Part shown: positions 43,027 to 52,750 of the stretch, piece after piece | How the letters are laid out: every line of letters starts with the position of its first letter | Position numbering within the stretch: position 1 is the stretch's first letter | The notes under the pieces: model-generated | What the model saw: the letters and a program-made list of their open reading frames with translations, nothing else | Database searches by the model: none | Told to the model about the DNA's origin: nothing | DNA from: JABJAG01 sp965222215 | Lineage (GTDB): Bacteria; Pseudomonadota; Alphaproteobacteria; UBA6615 | Assembly: GCA_965222215.1 (NCBI GenBank) | Contig: OZ244931.1 | Location: 1,612,001-1,676,000, forward strand | Direction: 5' to 3' | DNA: 64,000 bases | Program-made: the position numbers and the translations under genes

Positions 43027-44364
43027 ATGCGGCGCAGTCAGTTGTTTCTGCCCACCCTGAAGGAAACGCCCGCCGAGGCGCAGATCGTGTCGCATCGCCT
43101 GATGCTGCGCGCCGGGCTCGTGCGGCAGTCGGCCGCGGGCATCTACACCTGGTTGCCGGCCGGATACCGGGTGCTGCGCAAGATTGAGCAGATCGTGCGC
43201 GAGGAACAGGACCGCGCCGGTGCACAGGAAGTTCTGATGCCGACGATCCAGTCCGCCGACGTCTGGCAGCTATCCGGGCGTTACGATGACTACGGCAAGG
43301 AGATGCTGCGCATCACGGACCGTCATGACCGCGAGATGCTTTACGGGCCGACCGCGGAGGAGGTGATCACCAGCATCGTCGCCAACGAGGTCACGAGTTA
43401 CCGCGACCTGCCGAAGAACCTCTACAATATCCAGTGGAAGTTCCGCGACGAGGTCCGTCCCCGGTTCGGCGTGATGCGCGGGCGGGAGTTCCTCATGAAG
43501 GACAACTATTCCTTCGATCTTGACTATGAAGGCGCACGGCACTCCTACAACAAGATGTTTGTCGCGTATCTGCGCACCTACGCGCGCATGGGACTCCGCG
43601 CAATTCCGATGGCTGCCGACACCGGGCCTATCGGCGGGGACCTGAGCCACGAGTTCATCATTCTCGCCGACACCGGCGAGAGCGCGGTGTTCTGCGACAA
43701 GGCGCTGCTGGAACTGCCGCCGCCCGGGGACGATGTCGACTACGACAACGATCTGCAGCCGACTGTCGATACCTGGGCCTCCCACTACGCGGCGACCGAC
43801 GAAAAGCACGACCCGGAGAACTGCCCGATTTCCGATGACGAACTGGTGACCGCGCGCGGAATCGAGGTCGGGCACATTTTCTATTTCGGTACCAAGTATT
43901 CCGAGCCTCTCGGCGCGAGCGTACAGGGGCCGGACGGGCAGACCATTACCCTCGAAATGGGCAGCTACGGCATCGGCGTGTCGCGCCTGGTCGGCGCGAT
44001 TATCGAGGCATCCCACGACGATGCGGGTATTATCTGGCCGGAATCCGTGGCCCCCTGGCTCGTCGGGATCATCAACCTGAAGGTCGGCGACGAAGCCTGT
44101 TCCGCGGCGTGCGAAAAGATCTATGCCGCTCTCCGGGCGGCGGGGGTTGAAGCCCTGTATGACGATCGCGACGAACGGGCGGGGGCAAAGTTTGCCGATA
44201 TGGACCTGGTCGGTATCCCGTGGCAACTGACGGTCGGGCCGCGCGGAATCAAGGACGGCATGGTCGAGGTGAAGCGCCGCGGTGAGGATGCGAAGTCGGA
44301 GGTCGCGCTGGAAGACATCGGTGCCTGGATTTCAGAGCGCGCGTCCGGCCCGGCCCCGTCATAG
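43027..44364 (+). CDS. proS: Prolyl-tRNA synthetase, short alphaproteobacterial form
   Basis: Class II synthetase that charges tRNA-Pro. 445 residues, against about 570 in E. coli, because the editing insertion domain is absent, a feature of alphaproteobacterial enzymes. Class II motif 2 is in NIQWKFRDEVRPRFGVMR, motif 3 near MGSYGIGVSRLVGAII, and the C-terminal anticodon-binding domain covers about 350-440. The ATG at 43027 is preferred over open frame upstream without similarity. It is followed by lolC after 60 bases. Confidence 0.97.
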   Translation: MRRSQLFLPTLKETPAEAQIVSHRLMLRAGLVRQSAAGIYTWLPAGYRVLRKIEQIVREEQDRAGAQEVLMPTIQSADVWQLSGRYDDYGKEMLRITDRHDREMLYGPTAEEVITSIVANEVTSYRDLPKNLYNIQWKFRDEVRPRFGVMRGREFLMKDNYSFDLDYEGARHSYNKMFVAYLRTYARMGLRAIPMAADTGPIGGDLSHEFIILADTGESAVFCDKALLELPPPGDDVDYDNDLQPTVDTWASHYAATDEKHDPENCPISDDELVTARGIEVGHIFYFGTKYSEPLGASVQGPDGQTITLEMGSYGIGVSRLVGAIIEASHDDAGIIWPESVAPWLVGIINLKVGDEACSAACEKIYAALRAAGVEALYDDRDERAGAKFADMDLVGIPWQLTVGPRGIKDGMVEVKRRGEDAKSEVALEDIGAWISERASGPAPS

Positions 44365-44424
44365 CGTGGCCACATTGCACGCAGAGCTTGATTTGAAACC
44401 TTTCTCAACCGGAAACCGGGCCTG

Positions 44425-45669
44425 ATGTTCTCTGCCGTCGAGTGGATGATCGCGTGGCGCTATATGCGTGCGCGCCGGGAAGAAGGCTTCATTTCCGTCA
44501 TCGCGGGCTTCTCCCTGCTGGGGATCGCGCTGGGTGTGGCGACGCTGATTATCGTGCTTTCGGTGATGAACGGTTTTCGGATCGAGTTGCTCGACCGGAT
44601 CCTTGGGCTGAACGGCCATATCGCGGTCTTGAGTTCGGCGGGTAATGTCTCCGACTACGATCCGGTCGTGGGCCGTCTGCGCACGGTCGACGGTGTGATC
44701 TCGGTCACGCCGCTGGTGGAAGGTCAGATTCTCGCGACCGCCGGCGGCCGCGCGGCCGGCGCGCTGGTCCGGGGGATCGCCCCGGAAGACCTCGCACTGC
44801 GTCCGTCCATCGCGGGCAATATCACGCTCGGCTCGCTTGCCGAATTCAAGGGCACTGACGCTGTTGTCCTCGGGGCGCGTCTCGCGCGGTCACTGGGCGT
44901 GATCGTCGGCGACAAGGTCACCCTCGTATCGCCGCGCGGTACGGTTACGGCGTTCGGCACCGTGCCCCGCATGCAGGCCTACACCGTTGTCGCGACATTC
45001 GAAGTGGGCATGTTCGAGTTCGACAGCACGTTCATTTTCATGCCGCTGGCGGCGGCGCAGCAGTATTTCCGGCTCGGGGATTCGGTCAGCCAGCTCGAAA
45101 TCTTCGTCGAGGATCCCGATAACCTCCTGCGCCAGCGCGCCGCGATTGGGGCCGCGCTCGATCCCCAGCACCGGCTGTTCGACTGGCAGCAGGCCAACAG
45201 CAGCTTCTTCAACGCGTTGCAGGTGGAGCGGAACGTGATGTTCCTCATCCTGACGCTGATCATCCTTGTCGCGGCGTTCAACATCATCTCCAGCCTCATC
45301 ATGCTGGTGAAGGACAAGGGCGCGGCCATCGCGATATTGCGCACCGTCGGGGCGTCGCGCGGCACGATCATGCGGGTGTTCTTCATCGTCGGTGCCAGCA
45401 TTGGCGTTGTGGGAACCGTCTCGGGTGCGATCCTGGGCCTTGTCTTCGCGCAGAATATCGAGGCGATCCGGCGTGCGCTGGAAACGTTTACCGGAACGGA
45501 CCTGTTTGCCGCCGAAATCTATTTTCTCAGCCAGCTTCCCGCCGAGGTCGATCCCGGCGAGGTCGTGATGGTGGTTGCGATGGCTTTCGGGCTGTCGATC
45601 CTGGCGACGCTTTATCCGAGCTGGCGGGCCTCGCGGCTCGATCCGGTGGAGGCGCTGCGCAATGAGTGA
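44425..45669 (+). CDS. lolC: Lipoprotein-releasing ABC transporter permease
   Basis: Inner-membrane permease of the LolCDE complex that releases outer-membrane lipoproteins to LolA. 414 residues. One N-terminal helix (about 22-50, in GFSLLGIALGVATLIIVLSVMNGFR), a large periplasmic domain (about 50-260) and three C-terminal helices (about 270-400) fit the LolC/E family. As in other alphaproteobacteria only one permease gene is present here, so it may act as a homodimer. The start overlaps no other gene; its end overlaps lolD by 8 bases. Confidence 0.96.
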   Translation: MFSAVEWMIAWRYMRARREEGFISVIAGFSLLGIALGVATLIIVLSVMNGFRIELLDRILGLNGHIAVLSSAGNVSDYDPVVGRLRTVDGVISVTPLVEGQILATAGGRAAGALVRGIAPEDLALRPSIAGNITLGSLAEFKGTDAVVLGARLARSLGVIVGDKVTLVSPRGTVTAFGTVPRMQAYTVVATFEVGMFEFDSTFIFMPLAAAQQYFRLGDSVSQLEIFVEDPDNLLRQRAAIGAALDPQHRLFDWQQANSSFFNALQVERNVMFLILTLIILVAAFNIISSLIMLVKDKGAAIAILRTVGASRGTIMRVFFIVGASIGVVGTVSGAILGLVFAQNIEAIRRALETFTGTDLFAAEIYFLSQLPAEVDPGEVVMVVAMAFGLSILATLYPSWRASRLDPVEALRNE

Positions 45670-46342
45670 TCTCGCGCTGGAGCTTCGCGGGGTCGAGCGG
45701 ACCTTTCATCAGGGCGGGCGCGAGCTGGCGGTGCTGCGCGGCGTGGATCTTGCGCTCGCCAAAGGTGAAATCGTCGCGCTGGTGGGGCCGTCCGGGGCCG
45801 GCAAGTCGACATTGCTGCACATTGCAGGCCTGCTGGAACGTCCTAACAACGGCGACGTAATCATATCGGGCGAAAACAGTTCGGGGATGCCCGAGACGGA
45901 GCGCACCCGGCTTCGACGCGAAACACTGGGCTTCGTCTACCAGTTCCATCACCTGCTGCCGGAGTTCTCCGCGCGCGAGAACATCATGCTGCCGCAGATG
46001 ATCGCGGGCGTGACCCGGTCGACGGCAAGGGAACGCGCTGACGAACTTCTGGCCATGGTGGGCCTGAGCGAGCGGGCGACCCATCGTCCGGCGCAGATGA
46101 GCGGTGGCGAGCAGCAGCGTATCGCCATCGCGCGCAGCGTCGCGAACGCGCCGGCGGTGCTTCTGGCCGATGAGCCGACCGGCAACCTCGATCCGGAGAC
46201 GGCGGGCCGCGTTTTCGGGCAGATGCTCAAGCTGGTGCGCGGCGCCGGACTGGGCGCCCTGGTCGCGACCCACAACCTCGATCTGGCGGGTCAGATGGAC
46301 CGGGTTCTTCAACTGCGCGACGGCGGTCTGGTCGAGGCTTGA
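45662..46342 (+). CDS. lolD: Lipoprotein-releasing ABC transporter ATPase
   Basis: ATPase partner of the permease. 226 residues. Walker A is GPSGAGKST, the signature MSGGEQQRIAIARS and Walker B VLLADEPTGNLD. The Q loop has LGFVYQFHHLLPEFSA, typical of LolD. The ATG lies inside the end of lolC, indicating coupled translation. Confidence 0.98.
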   Translation: MSDLALELRGVERTFHQGGRELAVLRGVDLALAKGEIVALVGPSGAGKSTLLHIAGLLERPNNGDVIISGENSSGMPETERTRLRRETLGFVYQFHHLLPEFSARENIMLPQMIAGVTRSTARERADELLAMVGLSERATHRPAQMSGGEQQRIAIARSVANAPAVLLADEPTGNLDPETAGRVFGQMLKLVRGAGLGALVATHNLDLAGQMDRVLQLRDGGLVEA

Positions 46343-46407
46343 GTTTTCCACCGGTTGCACCCGTTTCAAGCGCTTCATGCAGGACAGAATCGGAGTACGT
46401 TCCGTGC

Positions 46408-49400
46408 ATGTCCTACGCCGACTTCGTCCATCTTCGCGTTCATTCCGCCTATTCGCTGGCCGAGGGCGCGCTGCGTATCCCCCAACTCGTCGAGCTGTGC
46501 CGCGACAAGACGATGCCGGCTGTCGCGATCACCGACACGGGCAACCTGTTCGGCGCACTGGAATTCTCCCTGGCGGCCGCGAAGGCCGGGATCCAGCCGA
46601 TCGTGGGTTGCCAGGTCACGCTTGCCGTGGAGGAAAGCGCCGAGGGCGCGCGGCGCAATGGCAACGGCGGTGCACAGCATCATGACGGCGACCAGCTCGT
46701 CCTCCTTGCCCAGAGCGAGCAGGGATACCGCAACCTTCTCGGGATCGTCAGCCGCTCCTATGTGGAGATGGCGGACGACGCGCGCGCCATCGTCCATCTT
46801 GATGATCTGGAGGGCGCCACCGACGGACTGATAGCGCTATCGGGCGGCGTGGCGGGCCTGCCGGGCCGTCTGCTCTCCGAAGGGCAGGCGGAAGCCGCCG
46901 AAACCGCGGTGCTTCGGCTCGCGGGGCTGTTTCCGGGCCGATTTTACGTGGAAATCCAGCGCCACAACCTCGAAATCGAGGACAAGCTGGAGCCGGCGTT
47001 TCTCGATCTCGCCTACAAGCACGATCTGCCGCTGGTCGCGACGAACGAGCCGTTCTTTGCGGACACGGACATGTACGAGGCCCATGACGCGCTTCTGTGC
47101 ATTTCCCAGAGCGCCTACGTCTCCCAGGCCGAGCGCCGGCGCGTGACGCCGGAGCACCGGTTCAAGTCCGCGGCGGAGATGCGCGCGCTATTCGCCGACC
47201 TGCCCGAAGCCATCGACAACACGCTGGTGGTGGCGCGGCGCTGTTCCTTCATGCCCACCGAAGCGCGGCCCATGCTGCCGCCATTCCCGACGGCGGACGG
47301 GGCCAGCGAGGAGGACGCCCTGCGGGCGGAGGCCGAGGCGGGACTCGAGGCCCGGCTGGAAGCCCATGTCTACGAGGAAGAGATGGACGCGGCGGCGCGC
47401 GAGGAAGCTGCAAAGCCGTATCGTGAACGGTTGAAGTTTGAGCTCGAAACCATTGTAAACATGGGATATCCGGGCTACTTCCTGATTGTCTCGGACTTCA
47501 TCAAGTGGGCCAAGAACAACGGCATCGCGGTCGGTCCGGGCCGAGGTTCGGGGGCTGGCTCGGTGGTCGCCTGGGCGCTGACGATCACCGATCTCGATCC
47601 GCTTCGTTTCGGGCTGTTCTTCGAGCGTTTCCTGAACCCGGAACGCGTGTCGATGCCCGACTTCGACATCGATTTCTGCCAGGAGCGGCGCGACGAGGTC
47701 ATCAAGTACGTCCAGAAGAAGTTCGGCCATGACCGGGTTGCCCAGATCATCACGTTCGGCAAGCTGCAGGCCCGTGCCGTGGTCCGCGATGTCGGGCGCG
47801 TGCTGGAAATGCCGTACGGGCAGGTGGACCGGATCGCGAAACTGGTCCCGAACAACCCGGCCAATCCGACGACACTGGGCGAGGCCATCGACGGCGAGCC
47901 GCAGCTGCAGGCGCTGCGCGACGAGGACGAGGCGGTCGCCCATCTGCTCGATCTCGCGCTCAAGCTGGAAGGGCTCTACCGGAACTCCTCGACCCATGCG
48001 GCGGGTGTGGTCATCGGCGACCGCGCGCTGTCGGACATCATCCCGCTCTACCGCGACTCGCGCTCGGAGACGCTCGCGACCCAGTTCTCGATGAAATACG
48101 TCGAGGCGGCGGGTCTCGTGAAATTCGACTTTCTGGGGCTGAAAACCCTCGATGTGCTGCAAAAAGCGGTCGAATTGCTCGCTGAACGCGGAACCGAGGT
48201 CGATCTGGCGACATTGCCGCTGGATGACCCGGCGACCTTCGAGATGCTCAGCCGCGGCGACACGACCGGCGTGTTCCAGTGCGAAAGCTCGGGCGTGCGC
48301 GACGTGCTGCGCAAGCTCAGGCCCGACCGGTTCGAGGACATCATCGCCGTTGTGGCGCTCTATCGCCCGGGCCCGATGGACAACATCCCGAGCTACATCT
48401 CGCGCAAGCACGGCGAGGAAGATGTCGACTACCTGCACCCGGACCTGGAAGCCTGTCTCGGCGAGACCTACGGCATCCCGATCTATCAGGAGCAGGTGAT
48501 GCAGATGGCGCAGGAACTTGCGGGTTACACGCTCGGCGGCGCCGACCTGCTGCGTCGCGCCATGGGCAAGAAGATCAAGGCCGAGATGGATGCCCAGGAG
48601 GAGACGTTCGTTGCCGGCGCAGCCAGGCGCGAGGTCCCGGAAGCCACGTCGCGCCGCATCTTCGAGACCATCGCCAAGTTCGCGGGCTACGGCTTCAACA
48701 AGGCGCATGCCGCCGCCTACGCGCTGATCGCCTACCAGACGGCCTGGCTGAAGGCGAACCACCCGGTCGAGTTTTTCGCCGCGTCGATGACCCTCGATAT
48801 GGGCAACACCGACAAGCTGGCGATCTACAAGCAGGAACTGGAGCGGCAGAAAATCAGGCTCCTGCCGCCGGACATCAATGCCTCGCAGGTCGAGTTCAGT
48901 GTCGAGGACGTGGACTCGCCGGAACCCGAAGAAGGCGAGGAGCCGGTCGCGGAAGGCAAGGTCGGCGCGATCCGTTACGCGCTCGCCGCGATCAAGGGTG
49001 TCGGCCGGGCTGCGATGGCCGAGCTGGTGAGGGAGCGCACCGAAAACGGCGTATTCGAAGACACGTTCGAGGTCGCCAGCCGCCTGAACGCCCACGTTCT
49101 CAACCGCCGCCAGCTCGAGCAGCTGATCGCGGCCGGCGCGTTCGACAGCCTCGATGTGAACCGGGCGCGGGTGTTCGACGGGATTGACCAGATCCTCGGC
49201 CATGCACAGGCGACCCAGCGTGAGCGCGAAAGCGGCCAGTTCAACCTGCTGGGCGAGATCGGCGGCGAGGGGGCGACGAAGCCGAAGCTGGCCGACCGGC
49301 TGGACTGGTTGCAGTCCGAGCGCCTGCAGCGCGAGCTTGATGCGATGGGTTTCTACATGTCCGCCCATCCGCTCGACGAATATGCCCGTGCGCTGGACCG

Positions 49401-49956
49401 GCTGGGCGTGGTGTCCAGCCTCGATATCGAAACCAACGTGCAGAAGCGCGGCGGGGCGGCCGTTCTGACGCTGGCGGGCTCCGTGATCGGCGTCCAGCTG
49501 CGCACGTCCCAGCGCGGCAACAAGTTTGCGTTCGTCCAGCTGTCGGATTCGGCGGGGCCCTACGAGATCATGATGTTCTCCGAAGCACTTTCGGCGTCGC
49601 GCGAACTGCTGGAAAGCGGCGAGCCGGTCCTGATCCAGGCCGCGGCACGCATTGAAGAAGGCCAGCTTCGGTTGAACGGGCAGAGCGTGCGGCCCCTCAA
49701 CGAGGCCGCGGCCAACGCGCCGACCGCGATCCGTGTCTGGATCGACGATCTGGAGCCGCTCGGCTCTCTCAAGACGCTTGTTGAGGACAAGGCCACCCCA
49801 CGCAACGGCCAGAACGCCGACGGGCGCATCAGTCTCGCGATACCCGACGGCGACCAGGAGGTGATCGTCCGCCTCAAGGGCAAGTTCATCTGCACGCCCC
49901 AGATCCGCCAGGCGATGCGGGCCGTCCCGGGTGTCGTCGAGGTTGTCGAACTCTAG
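46408..49956 (+). CDS. dnaE: DNA polymerase III alpha subunit
   Basis: Replicative polymerase, 1182 residues. The N-terminal PHP domain starts FVHLRVHSAYSLAEGALR. The palm domain has the catalytic PDFDIDF (about 417-423) and FGKLQARAVVRDVGRV. The helix-hairpin-helix region has AAIKGVGRAAMAELV, followed by the OB fold (LAGSVIGVQLRTSQRGNKFAF). The ATG at 46408 gives the family N-terminus; open frame upstream to 46339 has no similarity. It lies 65 bases after lolD. Confidence 0.98.
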   Translation: MSYADFVHLRVHSAYSLAEGALRIPQLVELCRDKTMPAVAITDTGNLFGALEFSLAAAKAGIQPIVGCQVTLAVEESAEGARRNGNGGAQHHDGDQLVLLAQSEQGYRNLLGIVSRSYVEMADDARAIVHLDDLEGATDGLIALSGGVAGLPGRLLSEGQAEAAETAVLRLAGLFPGRFYVEIQRHNLEIEDKLEPAFLDLAYKHDLPLVATNEPFFADTDMYEAHDALLCISQSAYVSQAERRRVTPEHRFKSAAEMRALFADLPEAIDNTLVVARRCSFMPTEARPMLPPFPTADGASEEDALRAEAEAGLEARLEAHVYEEEMDAAAREEAAKPYRERLKFELETIVNMGYPGYFLIVSDFIKWAKNNGIAVGPGRGSGAGSVVAWALTITDLDPLRFGLFFERFLNPERVSMPDFDIDFCQERRDEVIKYVQKKFGHDRVAQIITFGKLQARAVVRDVGRVLEMPYGQVDRIAKLVPNNPANPTTLGEAIDGEPQLQALRDEDEAVAHLLDLALKLEGLYRNSSTHAAGVVIGDRALSDIIPLYRDSRSETLATQFSMKYVEAAGLVKFDFLGLKTLDVLQKAVELLAERGTEVDLATLPLDDPATFEMLSRGDTTGVFQCESSGVRDVLRKLRPDRFEDIIAVVALYRPGPMDNIPSYISRKHGEEDVDYLHPDLEACLGETYGIPIYQEQVMQMAQELAGYTLGGADLLRRAMGKKIKAEMDAQEETFVAGAARREVPEATSRRIFETIAKFAGYGFNKAHAAAYALIAYQTAWLKANHPVEFFAASMTLDMGNTDKLAIYKQELERQKIRLLPPDINASQVEFSVEDVDSPEPEEGEEPVAEGKVGAIRYALAAIKGVGRAAMAELVRERTENGVFEDTFEVASRLNAHVLNRRQLEQLIAAGAFDSLDVNRARVFDGIDQILGHAQATQRERESGQFNLLGEIGGEGATKPKLADRLDWLQSERLQRELDAMGFYMSAHPLDEYARALDRLGVVSSLDIETNVQKRGGAAVLTLAGSVIGVQLRTSQRGNKFAFVQLSDSAGPYEIMMFSEALSASRELLESGEPVLIQAAARIEEGQLRLNGQSVRPLNEAAANAPTAIRVWIDDLEPLGSLKTLVEDKATPRNGQNADGRISLAIPDGDQEVIVRLKGKFICTPQIRQAMRAVPGVVEVVEL

Positions 49957-50015
49957 GGTGTAGGGCGCGGGCCGGACGGTGTAATGTCCCCCGCAATCGT
50001 AAACCGGAGTAGCTC

Positions 50016-50345
50016 ATGTCCACGAAGTTGACCGCGAAGACGGCCGAAGTCGCCAACGACCGGGAGGTCGGCCAGTTCTCGACCCTGATCGACGACGACC
50101 GCACGCGCATCACCCATTGGGTTCTCAAGCCGGGGCAGCAGACCGGCTGGCACCTGCATGACTATGACTATGTGACGATCCAAGAGTCGGAAGGCACGCT
50201 CTGGCTCGAACACGCCGACGGCACCGAGCGCACCGTGGAATACGTCCCGGGCACGGCGGCCGCGATCAGCGCCCCGGTCGAGCACAACGCCGTCAATATC
50301 GGCGACGTCGACATCGTCGTGACGGAGATCGAATACAAGAATTAG
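50016..50345 (+). CDS. Small cupin-domain protein, first of a tandem pair
   Basis: 109 residues, a single cupin barrel. Metal-ligand candidates are in TGWHLHDYDYV (HxH pattern) and PVEHNAVNIG. It starts MSTKLTAKT and ends EIEYKN. A GGAG lies 8 bases before the ATG. The next gene is a paralogue with the same LID...TRIT, GWHxH and EIEYK strips. Neither has a clear function; the family includes small metal-dependent enzymes and non-catalytic binders. Confidence 0.85.
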   Translation: MSTKLTAKTAEVANDREVGQFSTLIDDDRTRITHWVLKPGQQTGWHLHDYDYVTIQESEGTLWLEHADGTERTVEYVPGTAAAISAPVEHNAVNIGDVDIVVTEIEYKN

Positions 50346-50356
50346 GAAGGCGGGAT

Positions 50357-50698
50357 ATGTCGAAGAAGATGGAAGAACGGACCCGCGCCGAGGTCCCGTC
50401 CGACAAGCAGGGCCACTACGAGGTCCTGATCGACAACGAGACCACCCGGATTACCTTCCACCGTATCGAAAAGGGTGAGAGTTCGGGCTGGCATCGCCAC
50501 GAACACAACTATGTCGGCTATCATTTCGGCGACAGCCAGGTGCGGATTGAGCGCGGTGACGGCGACGCACCCGGCGAAATGGCGTCGAAGGAAGGCGCGG
50601 CGACCTTCTACGATGTCGGCGACGGCTTCGAGCATAACGTCACTGTCTTGAGCGACACGCCGTTGGTGGCCCTCGAGATCGAATACAAGAAAAGCTGA
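50357..50698 (+). CDS. Small cupin-domain protein, second of a tandem pair
   Basis: 113 residues, paralogue of the gene before it. It has VLIDNETTRITFHRI, SSGWHRHEHNYVGYH with three histidines, FEHNVTVLS and the ending EIEYKKS. Lies 11 bases after its partner with GGCGGGAT in front, so the two are probably cotranslated. It is followed by the rpsB promoter. Confidence 0.85.
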   Translation: MSKKMEERTRAEVPSDKQGHYEVLIDNETTRITFHRIEKGESSGWHRHEHNYVGYHFGDSQVRIERGDGDAPGEMASKEGAATFYDVGDGFEHNVTVLSDTPLVALEIEYKKS

Positions 50699-50715
50699 AA
50701 ACGCCGAATAACCCC

Positions 50716-50744
50716 TTGATATTCACCCGTTCGCGGCGTATCAC
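50716..50744 (+). promoter_or_regulatory. Sigma-70-type promoter of rpsB
   Basis: TTGATA (-35), 17 bases, TATCAC (-10). It predicts transcription from about 50751 and a 128-base leader before rpsB. Confidence 0.5.
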
Positions 50745-50750
50745 CGCGCC

Positions 50751-50878
50751 CGTTACCGCATAAGCGGAACGTAAATCCACACGCAGACCTGCGGCAGGCG
50801 GACAGACATCCCCGCTCGTCGATCCGGTGCCCTTCGGGGCGACTTGTCTGCGGAGGCTTAACCGGAGAAGGAGAGACC
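50751..50878 (+). promoter_or_regulatory. rpsB leader
   Basis: The leader contains GCCC-TTCG-GGGC (50829-50840), a stable UUCG-type hairpin, and a GCAGAC/GTCTGC pair (50783-50788 with 50846-50851) that would close a larger structure. Leaders of rpsB carry S2 autoregulation in other bacteria; whether this one does is inference. It ends with GAAGGAGAGACC before the ATG. Confidence 0.4.
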
Positions 50879-51757
50879 ATGGCGGTCCCAACATTCACGA
50901 TGCGCCAGCTGCTCGAAGCTGGCGTCCATTTCGGTCACAATACGCGTCGCTGGAACCCGAAGATGGAGCCGTACATTTTCGGCGTCCGCAACGGAATCCA
51001 TATCATCGATCTGCAGCAGACGGTGCCCATGCTCTACGCGGCGCTGAATGCGGCGCGCGACGTGGCGTCGGGCGGCGGGCGCGTGCTGTTCGTCGGCACC
51101 AAGCGCGCAGCGAGCGACATCGTCGCCGAAGCGGCCCGCAAGTGCGGCCAGTACTACGTCAACCAGCGCTGGCTGGGCGGCATGCTCACCAACTGGAAGA
51201 CGATTTCCGGCTCGATCAAGCGCCTGAAAGAGCTGGAAGAACAGCTCGCGGGCGACGAGGTGCAGGGCCTGACCAAGAAAGAGCTGCTGAACCTGACGCG
51301 CCAGCGCGACAAGCTGGAAATGGCGCTCGGCGGCATCAAGGAGATGGGCGGGCGCCCGGACCTGATCGTCGTCATCGACACGAACAAGGAAGACATCGCG
51401 ATTGCCGAGGCCAAGAAGCTCGGTATTCCGGTGGTCGGCGTGGTCGATTCCAACTCGAACCCGATCAACATCGACATGCCGATCCCCGGCAATGACGACG
51501 CGATGCGGGCGATTCAGCTCTACTGCGACCTGTTTGCCGGCGCCGTGATCGACGGCCTGCAGCAGGACATGGCGCATGCCGGTGTCGACATCGGTGCGGC
51601 GGAAGCCCCGCCGGCTGAGGCGCTGGACCAGGCTGCCCCCGCCGCGGAAGCCGAAGCGCCTGCCGCCGTCGAGGCCGAGGCGCCTGCCGCCGAAGCGGAA
51701 GCGCCGGCTGAACCTGCTGCCGAAAATGCTGAAAGCAAAGACGCAGCATCTAGTTAA
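50879..51757 (+). CDS. rpsB: Small-subunit ribosomal protein S2
   Basis: 292 residues. The S2 core starts MRQLLEAGVHFGHNTRRWNPKM and has QRWLGGMLTNWKTI and PVVGVVDSNSNP. A tail of about 60 residues after residue 238 is an Ala/Glu/Pro repeat of EAPAA-like units, a common feature of alphaproteobacterial S2. First gene of the rpsB-tsf-pyrH-frr series. Confidence 0.98.
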   Translation: MAVPTFTMRQLLEAGVHFGHNTRRWNPKMEPYIFGVRNGIHIIDLQQTVPMLYAALNAARDVASGGGRVLFVGTKRAASDIVAEAARKCGQYYVNQRWLGGMLTNWKTISGSIKRLKELEEQLAGDEVQGLTKKELLNLTRQRDKLEMALGGIKEMGGRPDLIVVIDTNKEDIAIAEAKKLGIPVVGVVDSNSNPINIDMPIPGNDDAMRAIQLYCDLFAGAVIDGLQQDMAHAGVDIGAAEAPPAEALDQAAPAAEAEAPAAVEAEAPAAEAEAPAEPAAENAESKDAASS

Positions 51758-51797
51758 ATCAATACGTTAAGACACGTTACGAAAGTGGAGTATCAGC

Positions 51798-52718
51798 ATG
51801 GCTGGGATCACTGCGGCTGCCGTCAAGGAGCTTCGGGAGAAGTCCGGCGCGGGCATGATGGATTGCAAAACCGCGCTTACCGAGACCGACGGCGACATGG
51901 ATGCCGCTGTCGACTGGTTGCGTAAAAAGGGCCTCTCGGCCGCGGCCAAGAAGGCCGGCCGCGCGGCGGCGGAAGGCCTCGTCGGCATGGTCGTCGACGG
52001 GCAGACCGGTGCGCTCATCGAGGTAAACGCCGAGACCGATTTCGTGGCGCGCAACGAGACTTTCCAGGGCTTCGTCGCCGATGTGGCAAAGATTGCAGTC
52101 GAGCACGGTGACGACGTGGAGAAGCTGAAGGCCGCGGACTACGGGAATGGCAGCTCGGTCGAGGAAACCCAGGTCAACCTGGTCGCCACGATCGGCGAGA
52201 ACCTCGGTCTGCGCCGTTGCGCGCGTCTGTCGGTGTCGAACGGCGCCGTGGCCGGCTACATCCATAACCAGATTGCCGACGGCATGGGCAAGATCGGTGT
52301 GCTCGTGGCCCTGGAATCCGACGGCGATGTGGCGAAACTCGCGGAAATCGGCCGTCAGCTGGCGATGCACGTTGCCGCGGCGCAGCCGCAATTCCTCGAT
52401 ATTGATTCCGTCGACGCGAGTGCGCTTGACCGAGAACGCGAGGTGCTGGCAGAGCAGGCGCGCGCGTCGGGCAAACCGGAAGAGATCGTCGAGAAAATGG
52501 TCGAGGGCCGTTTGCGCAAGTTCTACGAGGAAGTCGTGCTGACGGAACAGACGTTCGTGATCGACGGCGAAACCAAAGTTCGCAAGATCATCGAGCAGGC
52601 CGAGGGCGAGGTTGGCAGCCCGATTAAAATAGCTGGCTTCGAACGCTTCACACTGGGTGAGGGTGTCGAGAAGCGCGACGAGGATTTCGCGGACGAAGTC
52701 GCGAAACTCACCAACTAG
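51798..52718 (+). CDS. tsf: Translation elongation factor Ts
   Basis: Nucleotide exchange factor for EF-Tu. 306 residues with the N-terminal UBA-like helix bundle (VKELREKSGAGMMDCKTAL), the TDFVARNETF signature at about 75-84 and the coiled dimer region. Starts 40 bases after rpsB; GAAAGTGGAG precedes the ATG. Confidence 0.98.
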   Translation: MAGITAAAVKELREKSGAGMMDCKTALTETDGDMDAAVDWLRKKGLSAAAKKAGRAAAEGLVGMVVDGQTGALIEVNAETDFVARNETFQGFVADVAKIAVEHGDDVEKLKAADYGNGSSVEETQVNLVATIGENLGLRRCARLSVSNGAVAGYIHNQIADGMGKIGVLVALESDGDVAKLAEIGRQLAMHVAAAQPQFLDIDSVDASALDREREVLAEQARASGKPEEIVEKMVEGRLRKFYEEVVLTEQTFVIDGETKVRKIIEQAEGEVGSPIKIAGFERFTLGEGVEKRDEDFADEVAKLTN

Positions 52719-52750
52719 GGCGGTCTGCCCACGCCGGAGGCGGTCGACAC

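Noticed and set aside
46339..46407. An N-terminal extension of DnaE by 23 residues
   Set aside because: The extension has no similarity to DnaE, and the ATG at 46408 starts just before the conserved PHP domain.
47188..49368. A 726-codon frame antisense to dnaE
   Set aside because: Shadow of dnaE, without motifs or a start signal.
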